64,000 nucleotides of DNA, taken from Apiotrichum sp. Y4204. Lineage: Eukaryota > Basidiomycota > Tremellomycetes > Trichosporonales > Trichosporonaceae. Location of the stretch: the NCBI GenBank assembly GCA_025531455.1, contig JAMYHL010000054.1, positions 62,001 to 126,000 on the forward strand, read 5' to 3'. Position numbers and translations under genes: made by a program. This document shows, in pieces, positions 1 through 11,836 of this stretch. How positions within the stretch are numbered: position 1 is the stretch's first letter; every line of letters starts with the position of its first letter. The notes under the pieces were generated by a model. It did no database searches. It saw nothing but the letters and a program-made list of their open reading frames with translations, and was not told the DNA's origin.

Positions 1-973
1 CAGCCACAGGTACGCAGGTACACAGGTACGTTCGCCTCCCGGTTCCAGCTGTTCCCTTCTGATTCCCAGCTAATTCCCTTCTGGCCTCGGCATGCCGCAG
101 CCCGGACTCGGACGCCGGCGTTCATCCCTGCCGTCCCTGCCGTGGTCGCTGCTGTGCTCGTTCCCGGACTGCCGGTGATCCAGTGAAAGCTGCAGCCACG
201 ACGCACGCGTACGCCGTGTGCACGGCGCCACACCCCGCCCGCCGCCGGGAGTCGGCACAGGGCTGCCATAGTAGTAATCCCATATTCTCTCCCCTCGGCC
301 TCTCCCCTCGGCCTCTGCACTCGGCTCCCTCGCCGCGGCGCGACCCGGCTGGGTCTCCCGCCAAGTCCGCCACCCCACATTCCTCCGCCACGCGGAGAGC
401 TTGCTTGGCGCCGGCGTTTTTTGTTTCCATTTTCCTCTTTCAACCTTTTGTCTTCTTTTGTTACCCTTCCATTCTTTCTGTATTTTTCTTTGTCTGCGTG
501 CCTGGATCACGGGTGCACGCTTTCTCGTCATGCGTGGTTTCTGGGGCTTTCTCGGCAGGCGCGGAATGGAGTAACTGTAATCGCTCCGAAGTTGTTTGTA
601 CCCCTGCACGCAAACATCATGGATACTCCACCTCCACCTGAGAGCTCCACATGGTGAGGGAGATAGTAGGACAGACATCAACAACGTGCGTCGTCGTGAA
701 GGAGTAGGTCACACTTGGCTTGGCTCGCAGCGTGACTCGGCGGTGGGCAGCAAGTTCCGCGTCCGTATCGTCACGCTCCAACCTTCCAGCTATGTTCATG
801 TCAACACCATCTCAATCAGGATTCTGACGGTCACATATGGTCAATCATGTCAGTGTCGTCAGTCCACTCCCTCTTACCCACCTCCAAGAAAACAGTCCAT
901 GCTACAGTCTACAACAGGTGTACATCTAAATGTTGGGTGCGAGCCAGTCGTACTGCGTGTCAGCGCGTGTTGT
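1..973. other. Gene-free left flank
   Basis: No credible coding region is seen. The short open frames here have no recognisable domain and lack splice-compatible continuations. There is a pyrimidine-rich stretch around 415-490. The part next to 974 is the 3' flank of the minus-strand kinase fusion gene; the rest may be promoter or leader of a gene outside the window. Confidence 0.6.
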
Positions 974-3900
974 TTAGAGTGAATGACCCACCTTTACCCA
1001 TGTATCGATCATGCTCGCTGCGCCGACCATGCTGCGCGCCTCGGCCCAGATCCACAGCTTGGCCATCGCCCAGATGTTGCCCGACTCGACGTGCTGCATC
1101 GCGTCGCGCGTCGACATTTGCCGGCCGACCTGGCGCAAGATCGGGAGTGCAGACTTGAAGAGGTCCATCTCCGGGTCGAGCTGTCGCCCAATGCCCTCGA
1201 GAAGCAGCACACTGATCACCGTATTCACAAAGTCGCCCTCGAGCTTGACATGGTGCTGCCGCACCGCCGTGAGCACATCTGCGAGAATATCCGAGATCTT
1301 GATCTTGGCCAGGCTGAAGGTCTTGGACTTTACGCTCAGCACGAGGTGCTGGATCTTGAGTGCAAAGGTTTCCTCGTCGATTGCCAGCTCGGGGTGCCGG
1401 CACCGCTCGACCATGAGCTTGCCTGCGCGGTATCCGTCAAACTCGGCAATCGCCTGGAAGAGGTCGAGGAAGTCGCGACGGTTCTTCTCGTTCAGCGAGG
1501 TCACCAGACCAGCGTCGATGAAGATGAGCTGGGGGACATAACCCTCAGTCTGCAGCTGGTCCAGGCGCTCCAGCCATTTTTCCTTGTTGTGAGCGAGGCC
1601 CTTGAGCTCGTGCACGAGCTCGACAGCTGATGCCGACTCCATCGGGATAGGCAGCGCAGGGGGTGCCTCCTTGCCCTTCATCCTGTCGAGTAGAGGACCA
1701 ATGACATGGTGTGTTTCAGGTTTGATAAAGCGCACCATGATGTTGCCGCTGCATGTCAGTTTCAAGCATATACTTTCAAACTCACGGATGCAGGTCACCG
1801 TGCGTCCAGTTGTCAAGAAGAAGCATTTCCAAAAACGCGTCAAGGCCAAAGTCGGCAATCTGCTCGTCGTACGGCCCACCGCCGTTGCTGAGGAAGTATT
1901 TGAGCGGAAGGGCGTCTTCGTATTCTTCGATCAGGACCTTGCGCGTCGCGGCAGGAGTTCCGTGGATGCGGATCGCCTTGGGGAAGGCGATAATCTTGCC
2001 GCGGTGGCGGAAGTTGGCCTCGAAACGGTCGAGATTAGCGCCCTCAACGCGGAGGTCAAGCTGCTGGCTCATCATGTCGCCGAAAACGAGAACTTCTTCC
2101 GGGAGCGAGATCCACTGCATGCCTGGGAACGCGTTGATGATGTTGGCGAAGATGCTCATAATGGCAATGTCGCGGCGCACAAGCTTGTCGACTCGGGGAT
2201 GCAAAACCTTGACCGCAACAGAGGTAACAATGCGCTTGTCCGAATCCTGCTGGTTCGCCATGTCCTCACGGAGGCGCTTCAACTCCTCCTCCGAGCCAAC
2301 AAGAATCTCGGGTCGGAGCTTCGCCTTGTAGACCTGAGCGATAGCACCGCAGCCGATGGGCGTCTCGTCGAACTCGTCAAAGATATCCTCAAACTTGTGT
2401 CCAAAGGACTTCTCGATGACGCGCTTTGTGTACCTGAAGGAGTGGGGGTCGTTGCTTGAGTGGAGCTTGGACATGAGCTCACACAACGTGGCCGGGAAGA
2501 GGTCGGCACGCGAGGCGGCCCACTGAGCGAGCTTGATGAACGAGGGACCGGCGCGCTCCATCTGCTTCACCAGGAAGCCGTACCACCACACGGCGCCCCA
2601 GTTCTCCTCGGGATCCGCCACGGGATTTCGCCGCCGGCGGCCTTGCGAGCCGACCATGAGCATCGGCGCTGTGAGGATCACAGGACCGAACAGGAGCGCG
2701 AGGTGGAGGAAACGGACAACCGTGAGGATCGGCTCCAGGACGTACTGCCGCACGAATTCAATGGCAGACCACTTGGGCTCAGCAGGGGAAGAAGCAACAA
2801 ACTCCGAGTGCTCGGGCTCGGGCGGCTCGACGAGGGGGATTAGGGGTGCCCAGTCGGGCTCAGGTGCGGCGTCTGCCTCCACCGGACGGCGGAAGAAGAG
2901 AACAACGCCGACACCGACACCTGCAAAGATAAGCAGCCCCATACCACCTCCGCCCTGTTGCGAGTTGCCGCCAGAGACAGTTCCACCCGGCATGAGAGCG
3001 AAGCCGCCAGAACCTCCGACCGGAGCAGAGTCGCGCGGCTGGTCCAGAGCTCTTCCAAGACGCCCGAGAATGCCGTTTCCAATTTTACCATCGAGTTGAC
3101 CGGAAAGGAAGCTTCGTCGCTGGGGAGGGCCGCGAGCCTCAAGATCGAGGATCTCCTCGCGGCGCTTCTTCACAGCGTCCCACACATTGTCCCGCAAGAC
3201 GGTGCCACGAATCCGTTTCAGTTCGTATTCAAGGTTGAGAACGCCACGTCGGGCTTGGAACGGCGCGAGGGTGTTCATCTTGCGGGTGAGTTCGTTGATC
3301 TGCTTGATGCTCTCGGTGTGAAACTTTAGTTCGCGAGCTTCCCACGCCTCATCATGGTCCGGAATCGAGTGCAGCGGGGGAAGAGGGTTGATAGCGTTGG
3401 TAGACAAAACGGTGCGGACGAGATGACGGGTGTAGCTGTCGAGAAGCAGTTCACGGAATGACCTGGTGCTCTGTTCCACCTGCTTCTGGAGCTCTATCCA
3501 GGGTGGCAACGCATCGTTCCGCTTGATAATGCGGTTCCTGATGTCAGCTAGATTTCATGGCGAGCAGCTCACATGAACACCTCGCTCAGGCCGAGACTAG
3601 GATTTTTCTCAGCTTCATCAGAGATGATCGGTGCACCACGGCCTGGGAGGTTCTGAAACATCCCGGAGTCCTTCGCGCCCTGGGCAAGTAAGTACGTGCT
3701 GGAGAAACCGGCTCAGCACCATCTGCTACTCACCTGGATGCGTTCCTCGACAAGACCAGCCCAGGCACGCACTCCGGATCCAACGCCGCGTCTGCCACCG
3801 AGAACACTCATGCCGCGGATCTGTCGGTTGCCTTTGAACGTGTCGTCGGATTCGATATTCTCATCTGGCGATCCTACATTTGTCATGTCGCCGTCCGCAA

Positions 3901-4687
3901 TGCCAAGCCGGTAGTCAATAGCGCTCTCGCGCGCACCACCAACGCGTCCCTGCAGACGGATCGACGACTTGAGCTCGCGTACTTTCTGCTTTGCTGTGCC
4001 GTCCGCGTCGGGCTTGAGGCGGAGCTCGAGGTCGCTGAACAGTTTCTCGTAGTTGACTTCTTGCTTCTCAATGTTGCCGTACTTGATCTGGGGCACAGCC
4101 GCCGCCGCTGCTTTCTCGCCTGTGTAGGTCGAGTGCCAGGGGCGATGGAGATGCGGCGGGATTTTCGTCCGGTGGGGATGGAGAAGCTCGTTCATCATAT
4201 CCGTGTTCTCATCGGCCTTAGTCGCGTCGGTCTGGGCATTCTGGATGGGCTCCGACTTGGGCGTCACATTCGAGCGCGGTGACATGTCCAGGTTCTTCAT
4301 CCACTGCTTGACGCGCTTATCCGCGCTGTCGTGCGAAATGCCTTCACCAGTGCGGAGTGGCTTATGCGCGTCGACGAGCATGCGGAGTACGGCATCCTGA
4401 GTTGACTCGTCGCCGGTCCATACCGGGCCTTGCTCGAAAACCAGGTGGTCGCGTGACTGCTTCGGCGACTCCTCATTGGCAGCATCAGCGAACAGCTTGG
4501 CGGCACCAGTGAGCTCCGACTGGGGAGAAGATGTCGGCTGCTGCGATGCGCGTTGTTGGTCTGCCGCTGTCGGCGCGGGCGTTCCCGGCGCGGCAGTGTC
4601 CGACGGCGGCTGGGTGGCGTAGCTGGCCGCTGTGCGCCGGGCGATTCTCCCCGCCGAGACGAAAACCCGTCTCTGAAGGGGAAGCAT
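974..4687 (-). CDS. Mitochondrial DUF1992 - ABC1/UbiB (ADCK2/Cqd1-like) kinase fusion protein
   Basis: Model: complement of 974..1748, 1786..3537, 3573..3679, 3734..4687; 1195 residues. The start MLPLQRRVFVSAGRIARR looks like a mitochondrial presequence. Residues about 230-375 match DUF1992, the conserved region of DNAJC28-type proteins: a short-residue 'MFQNLPGRG' segment, then NRIIKRNDALPPWIELQK. A Gly-rich stretch and one membrane segment (about 553-569) follow, then an ABC1/UbiB atypical kinase: FIKLAQWAASRADLFP (KxGQ-like, about 687-702), GAIAQVYKAKL, VAVKVLHP, a THGDLHPGN catalytic loop and IDAGLV. The kinase part is closest to ADCK2/Cqd1, inner-membrane proteins linked to coenzyme Q and lipid distribution. 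Exon 3 (1752 bp) runs from DUF1992 into the kinase without a stop, so a single polypeptide is the simplest reading. The fusion is inferred; the domain calls are strong. Confidence 0.85.
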
Positions 4688-5508
4688 AATGGTTTGGAAA
4701 CGTTGCTTGTCGAACGAAGTGCAACGTCAACGTGTAGGATTGCTAGGAAGGGGGCATGGGATCAAGAGTGGGTTCGGGATGTATGAAGATGAAGGGAGGG
4801 GGGCCGGTATGACGGTTGTCGTCGAGAGCCGCGATGTGCTGATTGCCAGGGTAAAAAAGCGGCTGGGCCACATGGAGCGCTCCGAGCGCCTAGAGCGGGG
4901 AGAGATCCGCAGTGCGCGCAGTGCGCAATGACGAAATTCAAGACAAGAAAAAAGATGACCGGCCAGGCCAGCCGGCGGTGTCAGTGTAAATGGCATTCAG
5001 TGATCAGTGTGCTTGTCGTCATAAGCGAGTCCAAAGATATAACATTATGTAACAAAATGTGTGGAGGGTCATCTGGCTGTGTGATAATAGTGCTTCCGGA
5101 AAAGGAAGAGTTGGTCAGCCACAGACATAAGGATCGGCAGATCAGGAGAGGATCAGCAATCGGTGATCTGCAAACTCACTATCTATAAATAATGCCTGTA
5201 CACGTCATTAAAAAATTTCTCTCAACGCGTCTCCTTTCTGTTGAAGCTGTGGTGGACTGTGTGGTTGCAGCCAGCCTGGACCAAGTGGCGGCACACCTGC
5301 GCTGCTCGCTCGCTCCCCTCACCCTCCCTCGCGGCCGCGATGCAATCTTTTCTCTTTCTCTTCTTTCTTCTTCTTTTCTTGGGAAAGCACGGCCAGACAC
5401 CTCTGTCGATACTTATCCCAACCCAAAAAAAACAAGCAGCAGCGAACGACCGCCGCCGACATCTGTATCCATATCTCCTCGCCGGCTAAAAAATCAGAAT
5501 AGAAAAAA
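4688..5508. promoter_or_regulatory. Divergent promoter between the kinase fusion and IMP dehydrogenase
   Basis: This is 821 bp with no gene. It serves the minus-strand fusion gene and plus-strand IMPDH. A TATAAATA motif lies at 5184-5191 and a long T/C-rich tract at about 5337-5390 precedes the IMPDH start. Other short open frames here lack recognisable features. Confidence 0.5.
5184..5191 (+). promoter_or_regulatory. Candidate TATA box upstream of IMPDH
   Basis: TATAAATA on the plus strand, about 320 bp before the IMPDH start and upstream of a pyrimidine-rich tract of the kind often seen near fungal transcription starts. Motif match only; the transcription start is not known. Confidence 0.35.
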
Positions 5509-7559
5509 ATGTCCGCCGCTGCTAACGTCTCTCTTGCCGAAGTCCAGCCCAAGCGCTCCGCCGAGCCCCTCGCGGCTGCGGACGCCATCAAGTTCCTTGA
5601 GCAGTATGGCCGCGGCGACGGCCTCTCGCTCACCGAGCTTATGGACTCGCGCAAGCACGGCGGTCTCACTTACAATGACTTCCTCATGCTCCCTGGCCAC
5701 ATCGACTTCCCCGTGAGTATTGAAAGAGCGTCTGGAGCTGGGGGAAGGTGGACACGACATCTAGAGGCTCTAGGCGAAGGAAGAACGCACGGGCCTCGTC
5801 GATGATTGCGCGAATGATGTCAATCCGATGTCACCGGAGGAGGCAAGAGGATATCGCTTGTTGCTTATCACCCGCGAACGGTTGCTGACCAATCGATTCC
5901 AGGCGTCCGAGGTTTCGCTCCAGACTCGCGTCACCCGCAACATTCTCCTTAACACCCCCTTCCTCTCGTCGCCCATGGACACTGTCACTGAGGACCGGTG
6001 CGTGATGGCCGCGATGCGTGCTGGGATGCGAGGCATCGCAGAACGTGGCGCGTCGCGTGACATTATCGGGACTATGTACTAATTCGCTAGCATGGCTATC
6101 GCCCTTGCGCTCCACGGTGGTCTTGGTATCATCCACCACAACTGCACCGGCGAGGAGCAGGCCGCCATGGTTCGTCGCGTCAAGACGTACGAGAACGGCT
6201 TCATCGCCGACCCTATCTGCCTGAGCCCCAACTGCGTCGTTGGCGAGTGAGTACCACACGCGATTCGTGCTCATTGTTTGCCCGTGCTGACATTCTAGCG
6301 TCCTCGCTGTCAAGGAGCAGTTTGGTTTCTGCGGTGTCCCCATCACTGGTTAGTACCCTGAACCTCTGGGAATAGCTGCCCAGCGGGATGTCGAGCTGTT
6401 GGAGATCATGACTAACAATACAGAGACTGGCAAGATCGGCGGCAAGTTTATCGGTCTTGTCACCGGACGTGACGTCCAGTTCCAGAAGGACGACACCCCT
6501 CTCAAGGAGGTTATGACCACCGACGTTGTCACCGGCCGTGCCGGCATTACTCTTGAGCAGGCCAATACCATCATCCGCGACTCGAAGAAGGGCAAGCTCC
6601 CCATCCTTGACGACAAGGGAAACCTTGTCTCGCTCGTCGCCCGCTCGGACCTTCTCAAGAACCAAAACTTCCCTCTCGCCTCCAAGGTTCCTTCCTCCAA
6701 GCAGCTTTATTGTGGTGCCGCCATTGGCACCCGCCCCGGCGACCGTGACCGCCTCAAGCTCCTCGTTGAGGCCGGTCTTGACGTCGTCGTTCTTGACTCG
6801 TCCCAGGGCAACTCGGTCTACCAGATCGAGTTCATCAAGTGGATCAAGGAGACCTTCCCCGAGCTCGAGGTCATTGCCGGCAACGTCGTCACCCGCGAGC
6901 AGGCTGCCCAGCTCATTGCTGCCGGTGCCGACGGTCTCCGTATCGGTATGGGCTCCGGCTCCATCTGTATCACCCAGGAGGTTATGGCCGTCGGCCGTCC
7001 CCAGGGTACTGCCGTGCACGCCGTCGCCGAGTTCGCGTCGCGCTTCGGCATTCCCACCATTGCCGACGGTGGTATCGGCAACATTGGTCACATTGCCAAG
7101 GCCCTCTCCCTCGGTGCCTCGGCCGTCATGATGGGCGGTATGCTCGCCGGTACCACCGAGTCGCCCGGAGAGTACTTCTACCACGACGGCAAGCGCGTCA
7201 AGCTCTACCGTGGTATGGGCTCGATTGAGGCCATGGAGCACACCCAGACTCCTGGCGCCAAGCCCGCCACTGCCGCCAACAACGCCGCCACTGCCCGTTA
7301 CTTCTCCGAGGCCGACACCGTCAAGGTCGCCCAGGGTGTCTCGGGCGATGTCGCCGACAAGGGCTCGATCACTAAGTTCGTGCCCTACCTCTACACCGGT
7401 CTCCAGCACTCGCTGCAGGACTCTGGTGTCCTCTCCATCGAGAAGCTCCAGGCCGGCGCGCGCGACGGCACGGTCCGCTTCGAGCTCCGTACCGCCTCGG
7501 CTCAGCTCGAGGGCGGCGTCCACGGCCTCAACTCGTACACCAAGCGCCTCTTCGCTTAA
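5509..7559 (+). CDS. IMD: Inosine-5'-monophosphate dehydrogenase
   Basis: Model: 5509..5712, 5903..5997, 6091..6246, 6299..6348, 6424..7559; 546 residues, normal for the family. The enzyme oxidises IMP to XMP with NAD+, the rate-limiting step of guanine nucleotide synthesis in the cytosol. The start of the barrel ([16 protein letters not shown], then [12 protein letters not shown]) is followed by a CBS pair at about 140-265 and the catalytic loop [19 protein letters not shown] with the active cysteine at about residue 350. The flap and C-terminal helix ([12 protein letters not shown]) are present. The ATG at 5509 follows an A-rich leader. The four introns (190, 93, 52 and 75 bp) sit in the first third. 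It converges with cyclin C. Confidence 0.97.
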
Positions 7560-7807
7560 GAAGATAATACCCTCCTCACGGTGACTCAAAATTAGATCAA
7601 CTTTCTTCCTTACGGATTACATGGTGTACTATATGCATGATTGGTACAACTACGCGCAAGCGGGAGTGCGGACGGGACATGAGGTGAATGAGAGGATAGG
7701 TGTGCGCGGGAGGTAGTGGGTCAGCGAGGCTGAGCGGGATGATTTGATGTTGTAATGACGGAGTTTGCCTATGCGTGGCTACAGGTGACAGAAGCGGACG
7801 AGCTCCG

Positions 7808-9184
7808 CTACTTTGACGGGAGGGGCTTTGTCGGGCGCCCCGCATCGTCGGGATGTCCCATATCTACCATGTGCTCTTCGATCATTTTGCGGACAAGCGC
7901 CTCGGCATCGTCGGGGCCAAACTTGCCTCCATCGGGGTTTGGCGGCGGGGGCACTGGCTGGGTGCTGGCCGACGAGCGGGGCGGTGCGGGCTCAAAGATC
8001 TCCCATACATGGTACAGGCAAATCATGTCCTGCACGCAGGCAAACAGGGTCGGGAGGGAGACCTGGAAGCTGGCGAGAAACTCTGCCGGGCCCTTTGGTG
8101 GCGGCGGCAGCGCAAGCGCCTGGTTGGTCTCGATTGACGCCGCGAGCGTGTTCATTTGCGAGGACGACGCGCGCGTCCGCGTCGCGGACGACGACATGGT
8201 CGTCAACGTAAATGCTATGTACAGGGCCGCGAGGGCGATAATGTACGGCGGATACAGCAGCGGCACGTCGGAGCGGTACGAGTCGTTTAGTGTGAACCTG
8301 GCGTGAGCTGGAGACGATCAAGACGAGCAAGCTCACCATGCAATCTGCAGCGTCCCCTCGTCGATCTCCATGAGGCCCTCGCCGCTACCGCGCCCCATGA
8401 GCCGGCGCATGCGCTGCGCCTCGCCCTCCCCTTCGAACTCGTCCGCAGCCGCAGCTGCAGCCGCCGCCGCGCCCGGCCCCTTGGCCGTCCCGACGCCGCG
8501 CTTCTTCCGCTCCTCGGCCTCGGCGCGCTGGACGTCCATGTCCTCATCCACGCGCGATTTCGGAAAGCGCCCGGTATCGGAGGGTTCGCGGCCTGTGATT
8601 GACAACAGTGCGCGGTACGGGTGGAAGATTACGAGGTGGAAGTCTATGTCCTCCATGAGGTAGAACTGGGTGTGAGCAATGGTGAGAAACGCCTGCTTGA
8701 ACGATAAAAGGATCAAAGCAGGCATCACACAGTGGGACAGCTAACGCACCTCCATCTCTCCCAGCTTGTGAGGCTCGGCGGGGAACATCTTGATGTTGTG
8801 TTCTGTCGTCAGTTGCGTCTTCCTCCCCAACGTACCTGTGAAGACGACCTTGGCTTCCGCGACAACGCTCTTAATATGCACCGGTGTTTCCTCAACTTTG
8901 GCTGCGACGAAGACACACGCTGCAAGGACAAGGTACGGATTCGTCTCGCAGATAGAGTTCTTGGTGTAGAACCGCCGAAAGTACACTGTCGCCGTCGCGA
9001 TGGGGACCTGGCGCAGCAAAAGCCGTTTGCCGAGTTTCTGGATGAGCGACGCAAAGAAGATGTTCAGGCAGTATAGCTGGTGCGGCGTCGCGTATTTTAG
9101 GTCCACGGCACGCGCCTGCTCGAGCTCGTCGCGCGTCAGCAGCCAGTACTTTGCGTGTGTCGACTGGTAGAAGTCGGACGACAT
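7808..9184 (-). CDS. SSN8: Cyclin C (mediator kinase module)
   Basis: Model: complement of 7808..8297, 8337..8665, 8750..8802, 8836..9184; 406 residues. Cyclin C partners Cdk8 in the kinase module of Mediator and regulates RNA polymerase II transcription in the nucleus. The N-terminus MSSDFYQSTHAKYWLLTRDE and the first cyclin fold (IATATVYFRRFYTKNS, then AAKVEETPVHIK) are diagnostic. The second fold begins at EFYLMEDIDFHLVIFHPYR. The protein is about 100 residues longer than typical cyclin C because of an insertion after RALLSITGRE holding acidic and poly-Ala tracts, plus a Pro-rich tail. It converges with IMPDH and diverges from CCT2. Confidence 0.93.
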
Positions 9185-9710
9185 GGTGTCGCGGCGGTGG
9201 AGGCGGAGATACCGAGATCGGAGGAGGGAAGATGAATGTGGGGCGGGGTCCGTCGGATTCTGTCAAGAGAAAATTTGCCCAGAGAGTATAGCTGAACTTA
9301 ATGCGCAGTATCCGGTGGCGACGAGGATGTTGATGATGGTGTGGCTTTGTAATGTGTTTGCTCGTTACTTGAGATGTCTTTGTCGCTGGATGTGATGGTG
9401 ATGGCCGTACAGACAAGCAATGCAGCAATGGAGATAGGAGTGGTCACGTGACAGATAGCTCGCGTGGCTGGGGAGTGGGAAAAACGCGGTGCACTGTGGA
9501 TCCTCGTCGCGTTGACACACCCAGCGGCTCCAGCAACGTCGGTCTAAACGTTTCGACAACATTCTTCGACCTCCAAAACCGCGATCCTTTACACATTCTT
9601 CACCACCTCTCACCTCCAACGCAGCGAGGTATCTCTAGAGTAACACAAAAACCAGTCAACTAAAAGGAACTCGCCGCGACTACTGAACGAATAATACCCC
9701 AGCTGCGATA
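9185..9710. promoter_or_regulatory. Divergent promoter between cyclin C and CCT2
   Basis: This 526 bp spacer contains no supported gene. It holds the 5' flanks of both flanking genes. No specific element was recognised. Confidence 0.45.
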
Positions 9711-11670
9711 ATGAACGTCTTTGCGGATGAGGTGAGTGCGCGTCGACGGGACCACGGGACACGCGGCGTCGTCGCGGTAGTCTGGTCGGCATTGTGCTGC
9801 TGGCCACTCAGTTAAGAGCAGCGCCCGAGCAACTTTCTACTTTTCACTTTTATGACCACACGCTCACACACAGGCCACCGAGGAGCGCGGCGAGAACGCG
9901 CGTCTCTCATCCTTTGTTGGCGCCATGGCGCTCGGCGACCTCGTAAAGTCGACGCTTGGACCCAAGGGCATGAACAAGATTCTCCGTGCGTTTGTGCAAA
10001 AGTTGTAACAGTAACAAGGGCTAACGGCATCAGAGTCGATGTCGGACGGCAGCATCATTGTGACCAACGACGGCGCGACGATCCTCAAGTCGATTCAGCT
10101 CGACAACCCAGCCGCCAAGATTCTCGTCAACATCTCCAAGGTGCAGGACGACGAGGTCGGCGACGGCACAACTTCGGTGTGTGTGCTTGCGTCCGAGCTG
10201 CTCCGCGAGGCCGAGAAGCTCGTGACCACCGCCAAGATCCACCCGCAGACTGTCATTGAGGGATTCCGTATCGCGTCCAAGGCCGCCCTCAAGGCCCTCA
10301 CCGACTCGGCCGTTGACCACGGCAACGACCCCGTCAAGTTCCGCGAGGACCTCCTCAACATTGCTCGCACGACGCTCTCGTCCAAGGTCCTCTCGCAGGA
10401 CAAGGACTACTTTGCCAACCTCGCTGTCGACGCCGTCCTCCGCCTCAAGGGCTCCACCGACCTCGAGCACATCCAGATCATCAAGAAGGTCGGCGGAAAA
10501 CTCACCGACTCGTACCTCGACGAGGGCTTCATTCTCGACAAGCAGATTGCCGTCAACAGCCCCAAGCGGATAGAGAACGCGAAGATCCTGATTGCCAACA
10601 CTTGTGGGTGGAGAGGAGTTAATGTCTGCTGACCTCAGCCATGGATACGGACAAGATCAAGATCTTTGGCGCCCGTGTGCGTGTCGAGGGAACCGGCAAG
10701 CTTGCCGAGCTGGAGCGTGCTGAGCGTGTACGTGAATAGCGGCAGCAAAATACTGATCCCCGCAGGAGAAGATGAAGGCAAAGGTCGCGGCCATCGCATC
10801 CCACGGCATCACCTGCTTTGTCAACCGCCAGCTCATCTACAACTACCCCGAGCAGCTGCTCGCCGAGCAGGGCATCATGTCGATTGAGCACGCCGACTTT
10901 GAGGGTGTCGAGCGTCTGGCGCTTGTCACTGGCGGAGAGATTGCGTCGACATTCGACCACCCCGACAAGGTCAAGATTGGTCGCTGCGACGTGATTGAGG
11001 AGATTATGATTGGCGAGGACAAGCTTATCAAGTTTTCGGGCGTCGCCGCCGGCCAGGCATGCACCGTCGTCCTCCGTGGCGCCACCTCGCAGATGGTCGA
11101 CGAGGCCGAGCGCTCCCTTCACGACGCGCTGTCCGTTCTTTCTCAGACCGTCCGCGAGACCCGCGTCACCCTCGGCGGTGGCTGCGCCGAGATGCTCATG
11201 TCTTGTGCTGTCGAGGAGGCCGCACGCACCGTTTCCGGAAAGCGTGCACTCGCCGTTGAGGGCTTTGCCCGTGCGCTCCGTCAGGTGAGATAGAGCAAGT
11301 CATTGTTATCTCGCTCACACCCAGATGCCCACGATTCTCGCAGACAACGGCGGCTACGACTCGTCCGACCTTGTCTCCAAGCTGCGCGCAGCGCACTACG
11401 AGGGCAAGTCGGATGCCGGCCTCGACATGGACCAGGGCAAGGTTGCGTCGATGCGCGAGCTCGGCGTCACCGAGAGCTACAAGCTCAAGAAGCAGGTCGT
11501 CGTCAGCGCGTCCGAGGCGTCCGAAGTGAGTATCAGTGAAATGGTGGAATGGCTGCAGCTCTTCGCTGGGGAAACCACAATTCGCATCCTATGTACCCCG
11601 CTCACACCAGCTCATCCTCCGCGTCGACAACATCCTGCGGGCTACGCCGCGCAGGCGCGAGGGCCACTAG
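9711..11670 (+). CDS. CCT2: T-complex protein 1 subunit beta (CCT chaperonin)
   Basis: Model: 9711..9731, 9874..9985, 10034..10603, 10639..10727, 10766..11284, 11325..11525, 11611..11670; 523 residues, the usual length. It is one of eight subunits of the cytosolic TRiC/CCT ring that folds actin, tubulin and WD proteins with ATP. Visible motifs are the group II chaperonin nucleotide site ([19 protein letters not shown], then VGDGTTSV) and the C-terminal [11 protein letters not shown] and [19 protein letters not shown]. The first exon encodes only seven residues (MNVFADE). Six introns, most very short. It converges with RRG9. Confidence 0.97.
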
Positions 11671-11836
11671 AGTAGAGGCAGTGTACGTATCGGTAATGGA
11701 GATATTGCATGCATGAGTAGACTACAGATGATGGGTGAATTGAGTCGAGGGAAAAAGGTCCAGATGTCGATGATTGTGGTGAAAGAACAGGGGTGCATGG
11801 ATAGCCGACAGCAAGTATTGTCCATTCGAAGCTCTA

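Noticed and set aside
183..641. 152-codon plus-strand open frame at the left edge
   Set aside because: Passes through a pyrimidine tract, lacks any domain, and has no splice-compatible continuation.
6213..7589. 458-codon open frame antisense to IMPDH
   Set aside because: IMPDH on the plus strand is certain. The antisense frame is kept open by C-ending codon bias and has no recognisable domain.
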